NCBI RefSeq assembly: GCF_036711975.1
Contig: NC_091972.1
Coordinates: 18,481,001-18,545,000 of the forward strand
DNA from: Onthophagus taurus
Lineage: Eukaryota > Arthropoda > Insecta > Coleoptera > Scarabaeidae
Direction: 5' to 3'
Length of the DNA: 64,000 bases
Part shown: positions 42,201-64,000 of the stretch, piece by piece
How positions within the stretch are numbered: position 1 is the first letter of the stretch
Layout: the number at the start of each line of letters is the position of its first letter
Program-made: the position numbers and the translations under genes
The notes under the pieces: model-generated
What the model was told of the DNA's origin: nothing
What the model saw: only the letters and a program-made list of their open reading frames with translations
Databases searched by the model: none

Positions 42201-45200
42201 CCATTTGGGGAAAGGACCAGAGATACCTTCGTTATTTCTTCTGGTCTGCTTTCGTTGTGCGTTAGTCGAATGGATATTGAAATCAGGGAGTTGACGACTG
42301 ACTGTATCTGAGAAGGGTGATGATGGGAAAGGGTATTAAGGTATCGGTTTGTGTGCGTAGGCTTGCTATAAACGGTGTGTTGGAGCCTGTTGAAATATTT
42401 CTTTATGAGTACGTCGACAAATGAAAGCTGTCCGTTTTCCTCTATTTCTGTGGTGAACTGGATTTTTGGATGAATAGTGTTTAAGTATTCCTGAAAATCA
42501 TGGAGCTTTTCTTTTCCAAAAAGCCAAATGACGAAGATATCATCGACGTAGCGAATTCATAACTTGGGTTTGTGTCTGGCTTCTCTTAGCACTTTTCTCT
42601 CGAAGTAGATCATGAAGAGGTTGGCGATGACTGGGGACAGTGAAGAACCCATGACTGCTTCTTGTACTTGCTTGTAGATATGGCCGTCGAATAGAAAGTA
42701 AGCATTATTGAGGCAGTGTTTGGCAAGGTCTACGATGTGGCTGGGTAAATCTTCGTTCTCTCTGATCTGTTTGAGGGCCTCTTCGATGGCTTGAGTTTGC
42801 GGGAATCTGATGTGGTGGGTTAGTCTGGTGAAGGTCGGCTGTATGTCATTGTCACGATATCGTTTTAGGAAAGTCAAATCGCAAAGTAAGTTGACTTTCT
42901 TTTCCTTCAGTCTTTTGAAGAGCTTGGTTTTTCTGTAGGTTTACTCCCCTACAGAGATTTCATCCGTTCTTCCTGTTGGGTCCTTTTGGAAGATTAATTT
43001 GCATCAATACGCTTGTCATTATAACCTCTTAAGAATAAAACAACCAAGGTGTTTATAATTTAAATATTATAATACCCTAATTATCCCCCCACAGCATACA
43101 ACGATATTGTTTAAATGATCCTTTAGCCATACCTTATTCTTTTTGTTTTTGTGTATTCCATAATGTTTCTAATTTTCTCTAATACTAGGTGATGATTAGT
43201 TGCTGTATTTGCTCAATACTCTCACATCCAATACTTTCGAAGAGTGGATGTTTTTGCTGATTATTATGGAGTTTGTCACGGATTTTTGTCTCCTGGTGCT
43301 TTCGATAGTGTATTTATGTTATGGATTATGGAAATTGAAGGTATTGTTATTGTATTCAGATCACCCATTAAAATAATTTCATCCCGCTTTGAGATATTGT
43401 TAAATGTTGTTTCTTTGTTCTTGAGACTTGCTGCAGTCTGGGCCGTATACATGTTCGTTTGTTGCAGTTGAACGTTGTCTGCAGTATTCTGTCATCGAGG
43501 TATGTTATCTTCTTTATCGATATCTTGATCATCGTTGTTGAAAGAATTTATTTAAATCCTTTTTAAGTATTTACCGGTTGGCGAATATCAAGGTCAAGGC
43601 CACACCTTGACCTTGAGATTCAAGGAGGAGCTTCGCCAATCGACGAGTAGAGGGGAAGGTCAACTTATTGACCATTGATTGCGACCTCAGCCTTAAAAAC
43701 ATTCAAGGTCAAACTGGTACTGCATGACCTTCATCTTGAGATGAAGGTTAACCAGAATCTAGTCATATAATATTACCATTGATCATCTGCTCGTTTCACC
43801 ATTTTGAGTGTTCAAAGTAACCTTTCAGTTAGTTTGTGTCAGTGTTGATTTTTGTTTGGATTAGAAAAATGATTAAAGAAGCAGTTGTTGATATGCAAGG
43901 ATATGATATGCCTCATTTTGGGATGAGGGAATTTTATTTATTGGACAAAATCGTTTCCTCCTTAATCTCGCCGGGTCGTCATACCGATCAGTTATATTGT
44001 TCGAGGCAATGTTAATAACCTCAATACTTCGCTAGTTTTTCAAGTACTACTTACTAGCAACTTTGGCACATTTGCGCAGCGGAACGAGTGTGAAAAAGGA
44101 GTCCTATTTTAAGTGAGAAGAAATACACGTGTGAATGATATTTTGGAATGGTGTGATATTTTTGGAAACAATCTCCCATGTGCATTCTGGGTTTGCTTGC
44201 GCAAGAGTCACAGTAATCACTGGTTTGCCTTCTGCTAACTATTTGTTTTCTTGTAGAGCACATAACATAGTCCCTTTTTGGACATTTCCTCATTATGTGA
44301 AGTTTTGTCTGAAGTTTTAGTCTGATTTCAGAAATTGATGTAGAAACTCTTGTTCTGTCCCGACGAAAATCTCCTCTGAGTTGATCAACTAAAATATTTC
44401 AATACTGCAAATGCGTCAGAGCTGTACAGTTTTATACAGAATGTAAGAATTAATTGTTGATATCTCCTGTCCCAAAAAAAAAAAAACAGTTTTCGCAGCC
44501 ACTTAAGTGATTTCCTCAAAAGGTAATAACTAGAGCCATATTGATAACATATATTTCAACACATATATTTTCTTCAGGTATAAAATAGTCTGAAAATTTT
44601 GAATATATATACTCTAAAAAATTACTAGCTTGTTGAATACATTCTAGATCATTTTTTGCAGGATCAGGTGTTTCCAAATGCAACATCCAGAATATCTGAT
44701 TAAATTTCTTTCTTGTAAATATTTTACTAAAGAAAGGAATCCGACTGTTGTCCTTAACCGACTAGTATTCTTGCATATTTGTCAAAGGTAATAATTCCAA
44801 TAAAAGCTCAAAACTCATCCTCTTTCGTCGCACGTCACGTATGCCAAATAGAGTTACAAGATATTTTTATCTTATTTAGAACATTTTCTGCGTAATCGTT
44901 GGCTTCATTTGTAGTTTCTCTTACAATTTAAAATATTGTATCGACTGTACAGTATTTGCAGGAACCTGTGGTCCATTGAACTTTTGCGTGACACTAAAAT
45001 GTATTGTATCCGTAATATGTAATTTTTCCGTGACACCGCGCCATTTAGTCTCATTCGTCGTTGCTTTGGTAGTACAATTTCGGAACCACTATTTGAAGTG
45101 TCAGAATTATAATCAACTTGTCTTCCACAATATCTTTTAACACTTGAAAATCAAATATGTCTTCGCTATCACTCAGCTCTAAATTCTTATCATAGTTAAC

Positions 45201-46890
45201 CCTCCTCCTTTATCGAACATTGTTAAGAAACTAAATTCTGAACAATTCAATAGTTTTTCAAATTGACCTGTATCATACCTGATACACCCTGTATGATTCG
45301 TATTCCTTTAACCAGCCTCTCCCTGTCACCCCAGTAGATGGTGTAAAGACTCCCCGCCTTCCCCACATAGTCTGCACCCTCTCCCCATTCTCTATCCAAT
45401 ATCTATTGGCCCTTTCTTCATTGCCACATATAAACCTGGCTACCAACCTCTTCCCCTCCTTATCCCCCTCCGTCATCTGGTACTTCGGTAGTATCTTCGG
45501 TAGTTTCTTGTATTTCCACATCCCTGTCCCTGCTCTCCAGTTGTTTCCACTTTTCAATCACCTCCTTTCTTTTATTGTTCACTTCTTCCGTTGAATATCC
45601 CACCCTTCTGTAGTATTCCTCTCTTTCTCGCTGTCCATAACGATCTTTTCCTGCCTCAATATTGGAGTGCTGCAGAGAAGCACTCCCCCAAGATTTTACA
45701 ATGCACCCTTCCTTCCACCCTCACCTTAAAACGCACCTTCATTTCTTCTCTGATTATATATCTCGGAGTCTCCCTCAACAGCCACCTCCAGTACCTGGTC
45801 TGCACATCCTCTAAGTCTCTAAGAGGTTTTACTCCTTCCATGCTCATATCTTCATACATCATAACGCTTTATATCAAGCTCTCAAACATTATTTTTCTTT
45901 TTCCCACATCTTTCCCAAATATCCTCTTACCCCATCCCCAAACCTGCGCCATAAACTTATTAGCTTTCGCTGCCAACATTTTAATATGCCCGCTTTCCTT
46001 GTTGTTCTCTTTAAATCTGTACCCCAAGTACACTGTGTTAATTAATTATCATAAGCCACGTGACCTGTGTAATATTGGCTACATATCTCAATATGTAGTG
46101 GTAGCTTGGATAATTTTGAATTAGTAACCAGATGTTGACAGCGTTACAATACCAATCTGTGATATTGGTTGCATACTTTGTCGGGTACGATAAGTAATGA
46201 ACACACTGTATATGTATTCTCTCACTTAAAAAATGTATAGAAATTTTACCGCGTGTATTAATGCACACTGGGTACTGTATTGTTGTAAATTTCGGTACCA
46301 AGATATAATGGTTATTTTGATATGATATTTCAAAACTCAGAACTCTATCTCCATTAAACACGAAATAATTGTTAATATTTATTACCTTGTATTATTACAA
46401 TAACTTACCTCTTTTTATACCAGATAGAATTTAGAACGTTTTTTTTAAGTTATAGATTTTGATAAATTTTTCTAGACTCAACATTTTGTTAGAATATACT
46501 GACTTATAACCTAATATATCGTTAGTTTTTCAAAAATCTTAAAAATTCTTTACATATTTCAACCTACATCTTTGGTGTAAACATTTAAAATTAAGCAATC
46601 TTCCGATCCTACAATATTTTGTTTAAACAGATGCCTTGAGTAACACTCCTCTCCTTCTTTGGTGCAATCTTTAATATCGGACCATTTCTTTTTTGGTATA
46701 GGAGCCTAAATAAAAAATTAAGCACCAAAATGAAATTAAAACCAAAATTGTTTACCTTAAATCTTAATTTTCCGATTGGGGGCTCAGCGTATGGAATAGC
46801 TTGGAAACTATAAAATTTAATATTTTTCCATCCCCTAACGAATTTTCCACGTATTTTCCCTTCTTCTAAATGAATTATTGGATTTTCCAT
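39202..46890 (-). CDS. Carboxylesterase B, seven exons, 5.8-kb transposon-bearing intron 2
   Basis: Exons 46890-46756, 46705-46568, 40737-40578, 40521-40330, 40279-40101, 40037-39693 and 39639-39202 join in frame to 528 residues. Family features: [27 protein letters not shown], oxyanion loop HGGAF, nucleophile elbow FGVSAGAS (Val where Glu is usual; Ser kept), acid GYCTREGM, His in GTSHADDI. There is no signal peptide ([12 protein letters not shown]). Exon lengths 135/138 match the other members. The unusual elbow may change substrate choice but the Ser-Glu-His triad appears complete. The 3' end lies 170 bp from CE-A exon 1, so the two genes are head to tail with little spacing. The link of exons 1-2 to exon 3 over 5.8 kb is inferred from phase and order. 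Confidence 0.87.
40738..41661. other. CE-B intron 2, left part
   Basis: 40800-41060 has two diverged direct copies of a GGCCGAGGCGC / GGCCAAGGCGC-containing unit with CGGCTTTA-type inserts. Otherwise nothing recognised. Confidence 0.35.
41662..42960 (-). mobile_element. Penelope-like element, 5'-truncated
   Basis: Minus-strand pieces: 42877-42557 with [28 protein letters not shown] and [16 protein letters not shown] (RT motif B); about 42550-42400 with broken RYVDDIF-type motif C ([14 protein letters not shown] position, frame-shifted) and [11 protein letters not shown]; 41985-41662 with [27 protein letters not shown] and [12 protein letters not shown], the C-terminal GIY-YIG-linked region. 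Frames are interrupted between these blocks. Confidence 0.75.
43576..43711. repeat. Cluster of three TCAAGGTCA sites, two in a hairpin
   Basis: TCAAGGTCA at 43588-43596, its complement TGACCTTGA at 43608-43616, and TCAAGGTCA at 43703-43711. The first two lie in an inverted repeat bounded by TTGGCGAAT and CTTCGCCAA (43578-43638). The nonamer equals the extended half-site bound by FTZ-F1/ERR-type nuclear receptors; whether it is used is unknown. Confidence 0.45.
43712..45272. other. CE-B intron 2, middle, no recognised feature
   Basis: AT-rich with small unsupported open frames. A foldback-element end (CCTGATACACCCTGTATG) stands at about 45277-45294 next to the retroelement below. Confidence 0.3.
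45273..46040 (-). pseudogene. C-terminal part of an insect non-LTR retrotransposon
   Basis: Minus strand from 46040: [35 protein letters not shown], then 45862-45656 [27 protein letters not shown], then 45557-45273 [21 protein letters not shown]. This is the post-RT thumb and terminal region common in insect LINE-type elements. RT motifs are absent and frames are broken. Clade uncertain. Confidence 0.6.
46031..46217. mobile_element. Diverged copy of the CAGTGTGTTAATTAATTATC MITE
   Basis: It shares ends (CACTGTGTTAATTAATTATC; mirror ...AACACACTG) and the interior CAATACCAAT-TGTGATATTGGTTGC with the 146-bp element at 60726-60871, flanked by TA, but has extra sequence in its left half. Confidence 0.55.
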
Positions 46891-47058
46891 GTTATTTAAA
46901 CGTCAAAATTAGTTGCTGTAAATGAAACGCATTTAACCAAAAATACGCTATAAATAAGTAGATAAAAGGTTGATTATGTCTTATCTGGTTTATTTCAAGG
47001 ATTATGTAATAAATTGTTTTATTTTTAAGTTATTTGATAATTAAGATTTATAACATAT

Positions 47059-55010
<7,952 letters not shown>

Positions 55011-55136
55011 ATTGAAATGTATCTTAACACTGAAATAAGAAGTGAAAGGTTCGTAAGATACACAAATACTAAGCGAGATTGACCTTCATTGTTTATTCAA
55101 AATACATAAAAAACAAAGAAAAAAACGCATTTAAAA

Positions 55137-57576
<2,440 letters not shown>

Positions 57577-59580
57577 CAGGTCATCCACGACGACTGTTCA
57601 TTAGAACTTTACAGGGGTCTAGCCAAAACAAAAATTTGAAAATTCAGATTTAAGTATTATTAATTGCGTTCTCTTCGACTAAAATATTTTCAGATTTCTA
57701 GCACTTCCGGTTATACCGGAAGTCGCCACCTACTTTATTTTTTTAACCGTAACACCCTATATATTTTTAAATATTTGGATTTGTCTGTTTAGAAGGTTTA
57801 TGAATAACTTTACTTTTTGCAATTTGATTCAGCCGTTCTCGAGTTATTCGAATTTTTCTAGAAAAATCTGCTCCAGCAGACATTTGTTAAAAAAATCAGA
57901 GAACACTGGATTTTTGGAATATTAATTTAGGATTCAGAACATGCGTAAGCAACATGATGGAGTATGTTTTGGTGCCGAGTACGGCCGTCTAGAACGTTTG
58001 GTCACTTTACTACGGCACGTTAACTTTTCGAAATTTGGAAATACCATAACTTCATTTTTTTAAATGGCACCCCCCATATTTTATTACTTAGTCGTCTTGG
58101 GTGTCTCATTTTACATCTTTTATATCCCATATGTCCTATACCTAACATTTATAGTTTGGAAGATAATTAGGGTTTTTTGAAAAATGCACACATATATCGA
58201 TATTTAACCTAGTGTGCCATGAATACCTAATGTGACCTAGTGTATAACCATATGAAGTGGCCTTTTGAAAATTTGCAGACTTCTGATGTTTGATGCCAGC
58301 TTTTTAGTAAAATATTTTCAGGTTCCGGGTACTTGCAGTTACACCGGAAGAGGTGACAATTTTCATATTTCAAATGGAACACCCTGTATTTCATTACATT
58401 TTTGAAATTTTTGTTCAATTTTAAGCCATTTGTATGTTGCAGCCGACACGTATACGCAATTATTTGGTTGCACTCTCCATAAATTATTATCAAATTCAAA
58501 TAATCCTCATTGCTAAATTCCAAATGTGGCATTTCTTGAGAACAGATCACTACAAAAAGTAACCTAGTCATCACACCAACAGAAATAAACCATAGCTTTA
58601 GCAAATGTCAAACTGTTTACTCTTTCCTTACTAATCCTCTGATAATACATAACCACAACAACATTCCACAACACCAAATTTTTTTTCCGGCGGTCAAACT
58701 AGATGATTTATAAATTATAAAAAGTAACGTTGTAGTTGACATTTTTGATTGAAAAATGTAATAAAACTCAGGGTGTTCCATTTGAAATATGAAAATTGTC
58801 ACCTCTTCCGGTGTAACCACAAGTACCCGGAACCTGAAAATACTTTAGTTAAAAAGCTGGCATCAAACATCACAAGTCTACAAATTTTTGTAACTTCCAC
58901 TTCATCCGGTTATTCACTAGGTCGCACTAGGTATTCATGACACACTAGGTTAAATAACGATATGTGTGTGCATTTTTCAAAAAACCCTAATTATCTCCCA
59001 AACTATAAATGTTAGGTATAGGACATATCGGATATAAAAGATGTAAAAAAAGACACCGAAGACGACTAAGTAATAAAATATGGGGGTGCCATTTAAAAAA
59101 ATTAAGTTATGGTACTTCCAAGTTTCGAAAAAGTAACGTGCCATAGTAAAGTGACCAAACGTTCTAGACAGCCATACTCGGCACCAAAACATACTCCATC
59201 ATCTTGCTTAAGCATGTTCTGAATCCTAAATTGATATCCCAAAAATCGAGTGTTCTATGATTTTTTGAACAAACGTCTGCTGGAGCAGATTTTTCTAGAA
59301 AAATTCGAATAACTCTCGAACGGCCGAATCAAATTCCAAAAAGTAAAGACATTCATAAACCTTGAAAACAGACAAATCCAAATATGTAAAAATATACAGG
59401 GTGTTCCATTTAAAGAAATAAAGTAGGTGGCGGCTTCCGGTATAACCGGAAGTGTTAGATATCTGAAAATATTTTAGTCGAAGAGAACGCAGTTGATAAT
59501 ACTTAATTCTAAATTTTCAAATTTTAATTTTGGCCAGAACCCTGTTAAGTTCTAAAGGACGGTCGTCGTGGATGACCCTG
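57577..59580. mobile_element. 2.0-kb foldback element with about 800-bp arms
   Basis: The ends CAGGTCATCCACGACGACTG (57577) and CAGGGTCATCCACGACGACC (mirror, ending 59580) are flanked by TA. The left arm to about 58400 pairs with the right arm from about 58770 (for example CACTTCCGGTTATACCGGAAG at 57700 and its mirror at 59435; CTAATTATCTTCCAAAC at 58150 and its mirror at 58985). The unpaired centre is about 370 bp and non-coding. No transposase, so it moved with help from another element. Confidence 0.88.
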
Positions 59581-59974
59581 TATATATTTAAATAATACAC
59601 CAATATAAAAGAGTTGCGATCTTATGTTTATATACAAAACCTGTGTTATTTTGGCAAGTACTTCAACCTCGTAGTTTTCCGATTAAAATCTGAACCACCT
59701 CTATAGAGTTATATTATAATATAACCAATCCGTATATCCAGGAAATGAGTGGTTTGTACCTCTCTACTAGTAGAGATGTTTAATAACGGAGTAATGCGAG
59801 GCTCTGATGAGAGCTGTGCATGACAGAAAAATGGACTAACTATTTTAGCTAACTTTGAACGATCATATGAATGTACGGGATGCTTTTTGATGATCTTGTA
59901 TGCTGATGATATAACTCTAATTGATTCTAATTATGAATATTTTCAAGATGACAAGATAGCGTCGAAAAAGCTGC
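59581..59974 (+). pseudogene. Reverse-transcriptase scrap
   Basis: 59770-59960 reads MFNNGVMRGSDESCA-like codons and ...LYADDITLI (motif C) in broken frames and matches 52110-52280. Both are parts of one decayed non-LTR family. 59581-59769 shows nothing. Confidence 0.5.
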
Positions 59975-60250
59975 TTGCGTTATTTGAGAGGATTTGAGAG
60001 TTTGGAGAAAGTTACGCAGCTTGCTACTAGTTATGATATTGCAGAACGTGAAATAAAAGAAATACATTCTCAGGATGTGAATGTTATTCAAGTAAAGGGG
60101 AGAAAGAAAGGGGATTTGAAACAACAATTTAAAACGTGTCATCGTTGTGGAAGAAACCATAATGTTGCTAAATGTCCGGCAAAAGATTGTAAATGCTACA
60201 ATTGTAATAAAATGGGGCATACGTCAAGATGTGTAGAATCAAGAAAGTAA
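59975..60250 (+). pseudogene. Gag zinc-knuckle fragment of an LTR retrotransposon
   Basis: 91 residues with LEKVTQLATSYDIAEREIKE, then two CCHC-like knuckles: CHRCGRNHNVAKCP and CYNCNKMGHTSRC. These are nucleic-acid-binding motifs of Gag proteins from Ty3/gypsy-type elements. No protease, RT or LTR is nearby, so it is an isolated fragment. Confidence 0.7.
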
Positions 60251-60523
60251 AGGCGACCGAGGCAGAAGACGAAGACGAATATGAGTCAGAAGAGGAGAAT
60301 GAAGAAAGAAACGTCAACATTAATGCGGTATTCCCAGTGTTTAAAACCACAGCATTTCCATTATAGGTAGTAATGGTGGCGGTGGAAGGTGTGAAGTTGA
60401 AGATGGATGCACCTTTATTTACTCTTTTAGACTACAATCAATAGTATAAGGTACGTCAGTAAAAAAAAACAAGTACATAATATAGTAGACAATAAGTACA
60501 TAATAAGCTAAGAAAAGAATAAA

Positions 60524-61451
60524 CTAATCGTTATCATATTCATATAGAGAATAGTAGCATGCTTCCGTGATCCTTTTTTTAAGAACAATTTTAAATTTGT
60601 TCAAAGGTAAAGATTTAACATCACTTGGTAATTTGTTAAATATTTTGGCGCACGAGTAGAGCGGCGAGTTTTCGTACAATGCCGAGTTGTGCAAGTCTAA
60701 AGTTAATATCTTGATGTTTCTAGTACAGTGTGTTAATTAATTATCGTACCCGACGTTATCATTGCAAGTATGCAAGCAAATACGCATATCCCGCATTGCA
60801 ATACCAATACTGTGATATTGGTTGCATACTTCTAGTGATAACGTCGGGTACGATAATTAATTAACACACTGTATTATATGCGTGGTGGGACGGTATGGGT
60901 TTAAATTTGTCGTTATTAGATTTCACGTACATGCAACATTTATATATGTATATCGCAATTACCGTCAATACTTTGTGTCTTCTAAACACAGGACGACAGG
61001 AATTCCTCTGTTTTAAGTTAAATATTAACCTTATTACGCGCTTTTGCAAAATGAAAAGCTTCTTGATGATAGGTGGCGCTTTGCCCCAAAGTAATATGCC
61101 GTAAGAAATATGGGAATATACGAGGGAGTAGTACAGTTGCAAAAACGCATCTTTAGGTAACTCCGATCTTAAGTTTAACATAGCATAGTAAGACTGAGCA
61201 ATTTTTTTCCATATATGGTCGATGTGCGGCGACCAGGATAAATCGTTGTCGAAATAGATCCCGAGACATCGGACACTGGTGGCTACACTAATGTTAGGAG
61301 TAGTAAGTTGTTCCTTACCAAAGTATAAACATTGAGTTTTTGCTACATTCAGTATTAGTATTAGTTGTTTGCGTTTACTTGTGGCGAATTTTTTTCGTTT
61401 GGGGGTTGCTAAAACCGTCTTTAGGAAATGAGTGCAATAAGATCTGGCCAC
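60524..61451 (-). pseudogene. C-terminal part of a jockey/CR1-like ORF2, split by a MITE
   Basis: 61451-60874 reads LILNVAKTQCLYFGKEQL, VRCLGIYFDNDLSWSPHID, LVYSHISYGILLWGKAPP and VIRLIFNLKQRNSCRP. Past the MITE, 60723-60524 continues in frame RNIKILTLDLHNSALYEN, FNKLPSDVKSLPLNKFK to a TAG stop. Removing the MITE joins the frame exactly. The RT motifs upstream are lost. Confidence 0.78.
60726..60871. mobile_element. 146-bp palindromic MITE inserted at TA in a retrotransposon ORF
   Basis: The arms starting CAGTGTGTTAATTAATTATC are perfect inverted repeats for 36 bp and imperfect for about 16 more. TA flanks both sides (60724-60725, 60872-60873). Excision plus loss of one TA restores the ORF. 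A diverged relative is at 46031-46217. Confidence 0.88.
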
Positions 61452-61722
61452 GCTATTTTATAGAGAATAATTTTAGATACAATTAGCAGTAGTCAGATAC
61501 GCGGAGCACATTTGCGTTGACTTGTCGCGAATTTTTTTCGTCTGGGGGTGGGAAAACCGTTTTTAGGAAATGAGTGCAACAAAATCTAGCCACGCATATT
61601 TTATAGAGGGTAATTTTAGATGCAATTAGCAGTAATTAGATACGCGGAGCACATTTGCGTTTACTTGTGGCGAATTTTTTTCGGTTAAAACCGTCTTTAG
61701 GAAATGACTGCAAGAAAATCTG
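61371..61722. repeat. 143-bp tandem repeat, about 2.5 copies
   Basis: GCGTTTACTTGTGGCGAATT-type starts at 61371, 61514 and 61657. Units share TTTAGGAAATGAGTGCAA, TTTTATAGAG..TAATTTTAGAT and GATACGCGGAGCACATTT. It overlaps the upstream edge of the retroelement fragment above. Confidence 0.82.
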
Positions 61723-61806
61723 AAGAAACAGAAATATTAAGCGAGATTGACCTTCATTGTTTATTCAAAGTACATCAAAAACAAAGCAAAAGACGTGCAT
61801 TTAAAA

Positions 61807-63621
61807 TTAATATTTCATGGTGTGTGATTTAATTTTAAAAATTTCGTTCCACAATTCCATTCTTTCTTTGTCAGGATAAACGCCACTTTTCAAATCAAAA
61901 TCTAATTCCATAAAATTAATTTTGTCTTTAGTAACGGGTTTCCATTCAACGTTAATTATTTCGTCCCCGTTTCCATTTGGATTTCCAATTTTAGCAAAAT
62001 TCGTCCAAGAATGAATCATAATCAAAATTCCTTTATATTCTTTCGAATTTTTTGGAACATCTTTTTTATAAGCATTTGAAAACAAATAACCTAATTCATC
62101 ACCATGACAAGCTCCCGGTTCTTTTGCGGCTTGTATAAAGTGTTTTAAAACATTTAGATCGCCATCCATTGAAAACTTGTATAAATAAACCGGATTTTGG
62201 GATGTTTCGACGTGGTAAAGTGATGATTTGTAGATTCCTCTTGAAAATAGTGTGTCTGTGTACAACTGAAAATGAATTAATAATATAATAATTGATGTGT
62301 GAATATGAATTTTTTATTTACATCGTAGAGTGGATCCCCTGAAATGTTGGTGTCATTGGGAAAATAAAATTCTTTTAATTTGGCTGCAATAGTCATAGCG
62401 AAGTGAGAGCCTCTATCCAAACGCATATTATAAGGAATGAACTCTTCTAAATTATTTCCACGTGGTACCGCTCCAGGTAAATACCCACAAACTAATCCTT
62501 CTTTTGAGTTATAACCCATTAAAATTGGAACTTTATTATATTTCCCTTGTATCAATAAATCGATTGGATCTTCACTCAAAAATGCGTTTTTTTTTGATTT
62601 TTCAACAACCGGGGCAATATATCTTAAAGTGTCACATTGAATTGTATCTCTCATTGATAGTTGAGCGGTTAGTAAATCTTCAACGGGCATTTTTAACAAC
62701 ACTGTTAACATTTCATTTTCATCACTTGGATCTATGTCTAAATAGTGACAAAACTCCATCCCTAATGGTTTCCCTTTTGTCCAAGGATCCATAACGGTTC
62801 CACTTTGTATGATGGCTTTATGAAAAAGCCCTTTAGCCATTGGGGACATTATTAAATAATGAACGCAAGCCCCTCCGGCACTTTCACCAAAAATTGTTAC
62901 ATTTCCGGGATCACCACCGAAACTTTTTATGTTCTCTTGAACCCATTTTAAAGCCATAACTTGATCTTTCATACCAGCATTACCTGGTATCTTTAAATTA
63001 GGATCTTTTAATGATAAAAATCCTAAAACATAAATTTAGATAAATATCTCATTAAATGTATATTTTAGTTTACCTAATACTCCTAATCTATAAGCGATTG
63101 TTACAAGAACAACATTTTGGTTTACTAAATAATCGGCACCGTAAAGTTTTTCTGTTGGAGACCCAGAAGTGAATCCCCCACCGTGAATAAAAACCATAAC
63201 TGCTTTTGGGGTGAATCCCTTACCGTTTGGTAGCTAAAAATTTGTTTTAAATATGTCGTGTATTTTAATTTAAAATAAATTTACTTGTGGAGTGTAAACA
63301 TTGAGATAAAGACAGTCTTCTTTTCCAATTATCTTCATTTCCATGGTATCGAAACAATAACAACCTTCTTGCTCGTCAATAGCTTTTCTTATTCCATTCC
63401 AGGGCTCAGGAGGTAAAGGAGCCTATTTTTATTTTTTTGAAGAAATAAATTGAGGTCATCATTTACTGTGGAGATTAATTGTTTCTTACTTTAAATCTTA
63501 ATTTTCCAACTGGCGGTTTAGCATAAGGAATTCCTCTGAAGCTATAATATTTTCCCCCAAAAAAATCGGTTCTTTCTTTTCCTTCTAAAACACCTTGTTT
63601 TGTTTGAACTTGATGAGACAT
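61807..63621 (-). CDS. Carboxylesterase E, recent duplicate of CE-D
   Basis: Exons 63621-63490, 63422-63285, 63233-63074, 63022-62322 and 62265-61807 join in frame to 529 residues, with exon lengths identical to CE-D. Features: [42 protein letters not shown] (Asn for Thr before the acid) and GACHGDEL. No signal peptide ([15 protein letters not shown]). The duplicated block runs from about 61735 (GCGAGATTGACCTTCATTG, shared with 55074) to about 63815. Differences from CE-D are mostly single substitutions, for example [12 protein letters not shown]-type changes near the acid loop, which may alter substrate fit. Probably a functional detoxification esterase. Confidence 0.95.
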
Positions 63622-64000
63622 CTTCGTCATGCAACGGTAAAATCGGGACTAACAAAATCTCCTAACGAGATAACCGGGCTACCGTTATAGAACAAGATAG
63701 GCTGAATTAGCCTTGGCTTTCAATATAATTTTATTGTGAATCTGTTTTATGTAATATGGGTATATATATATACACATGATAAAGCTTTTAAGTGGTACTT
63801 TAATTAAAAATAACAAAAGGAGTAATTTTTATGGCATTATTAATTGATTATTTGTAGGTGAAACGAAATAAAAAATAGCTGAGAGATGATGATTTTCATA
63901 AAAAGAGATAATACCAGGAAAGTGGGTGACTAATTTGTTTTGATTAATTAATATTTTGGAGGTGATACGAAATTAGAAACGGGTGACAGATGATGATATG
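63622..64000. promoter_or_regulatory. CE-E upstream region
   Basis: 63622 to about 63815 is shared with the CE-D upstream region, which marks likely promoter and 5' UTR. The last bases resemble CE-D's further flank only in scattered pieces (CAGATGATGAT, TTTGTTTTGAT), and no gene is visible. Confidence 0.5.

Noticed and set aside
45591-46124. 177-codon plus-strand frame
   Set aside because: It is the antisense of a recognisable non-LTR C-terminal region on the minus strand.

Overview
This is eukaryotic DNA, almost certainly from an insect and most likely a beetle. It is AT-rich and intron-bearing, with nuclear genes (dTMP kinase, METTL14, a THAP-type gene, a carboxylesterase cluster) separated by dense insect-type transposable elements (mariner/IS630-like, Transib, hAT, Penelope-like, RTE/R1/jockey-like). 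The insect assignment rests on gene and element types; the beetle guess is weaker.

Layout. 1-355 is the 3' coding end of a Q/G/Y/A-rich protein, followed by about 2 kb of UTR-like sequence. 2738-7120 is a terminal-inverted-repeat element that carries inside it a RAG1-related Transib transposon (3388-6989) with a perfect CGTCG target duplication. 7337-10136 is a broken copy of the gene end at position 1, split by a non-LTR retrotransposon. 10248-12758 holds a decayed ORF carrying an 84-bp piece of METTL14, a THAP gene with one frameshift (minus) and an apparently intact dTMP kinase gene (plus), the last two head to head. 13-22 kb is transposon territory, including a five-part nest at 16559-22092. 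22160-24705 is METTL14 (minus, three exons).

From 28.6 kb to the right edge lies a tandem, all-minus-strand array of five carboxylesterase genes (CE-A to CE-E here). I could join every exon in frame: 522, 528, 522, 529 and 529 codons. Three of them have a single giant intron (8.6, 5.8 and 6.1 kb) filled with transposons, while the other introns are about 40-70 bp. CE-D and CE-E are a recent duplication that includes the promoter region. All five start without an evident signal peptide and keep the nucleophile Ser and the catalytic His, so they look like intracellular detoxification or dietary esterases.

The most striking non-coding signal is a set of four small hammerhead-ribozyme-like folds (24268, 37930, 50723, 51723). 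Stems I and II differ in sequence but remain paired, and three of the four sit in Penelope-like element DNA. Other highlights are the Transib relic that lacks its first catalytic Asp region, the METTL14-derived templated insertion, long-arm foldback elements, and an intact mariner-type transposase whose C-terminus is encoded inside its own inverted repeat.
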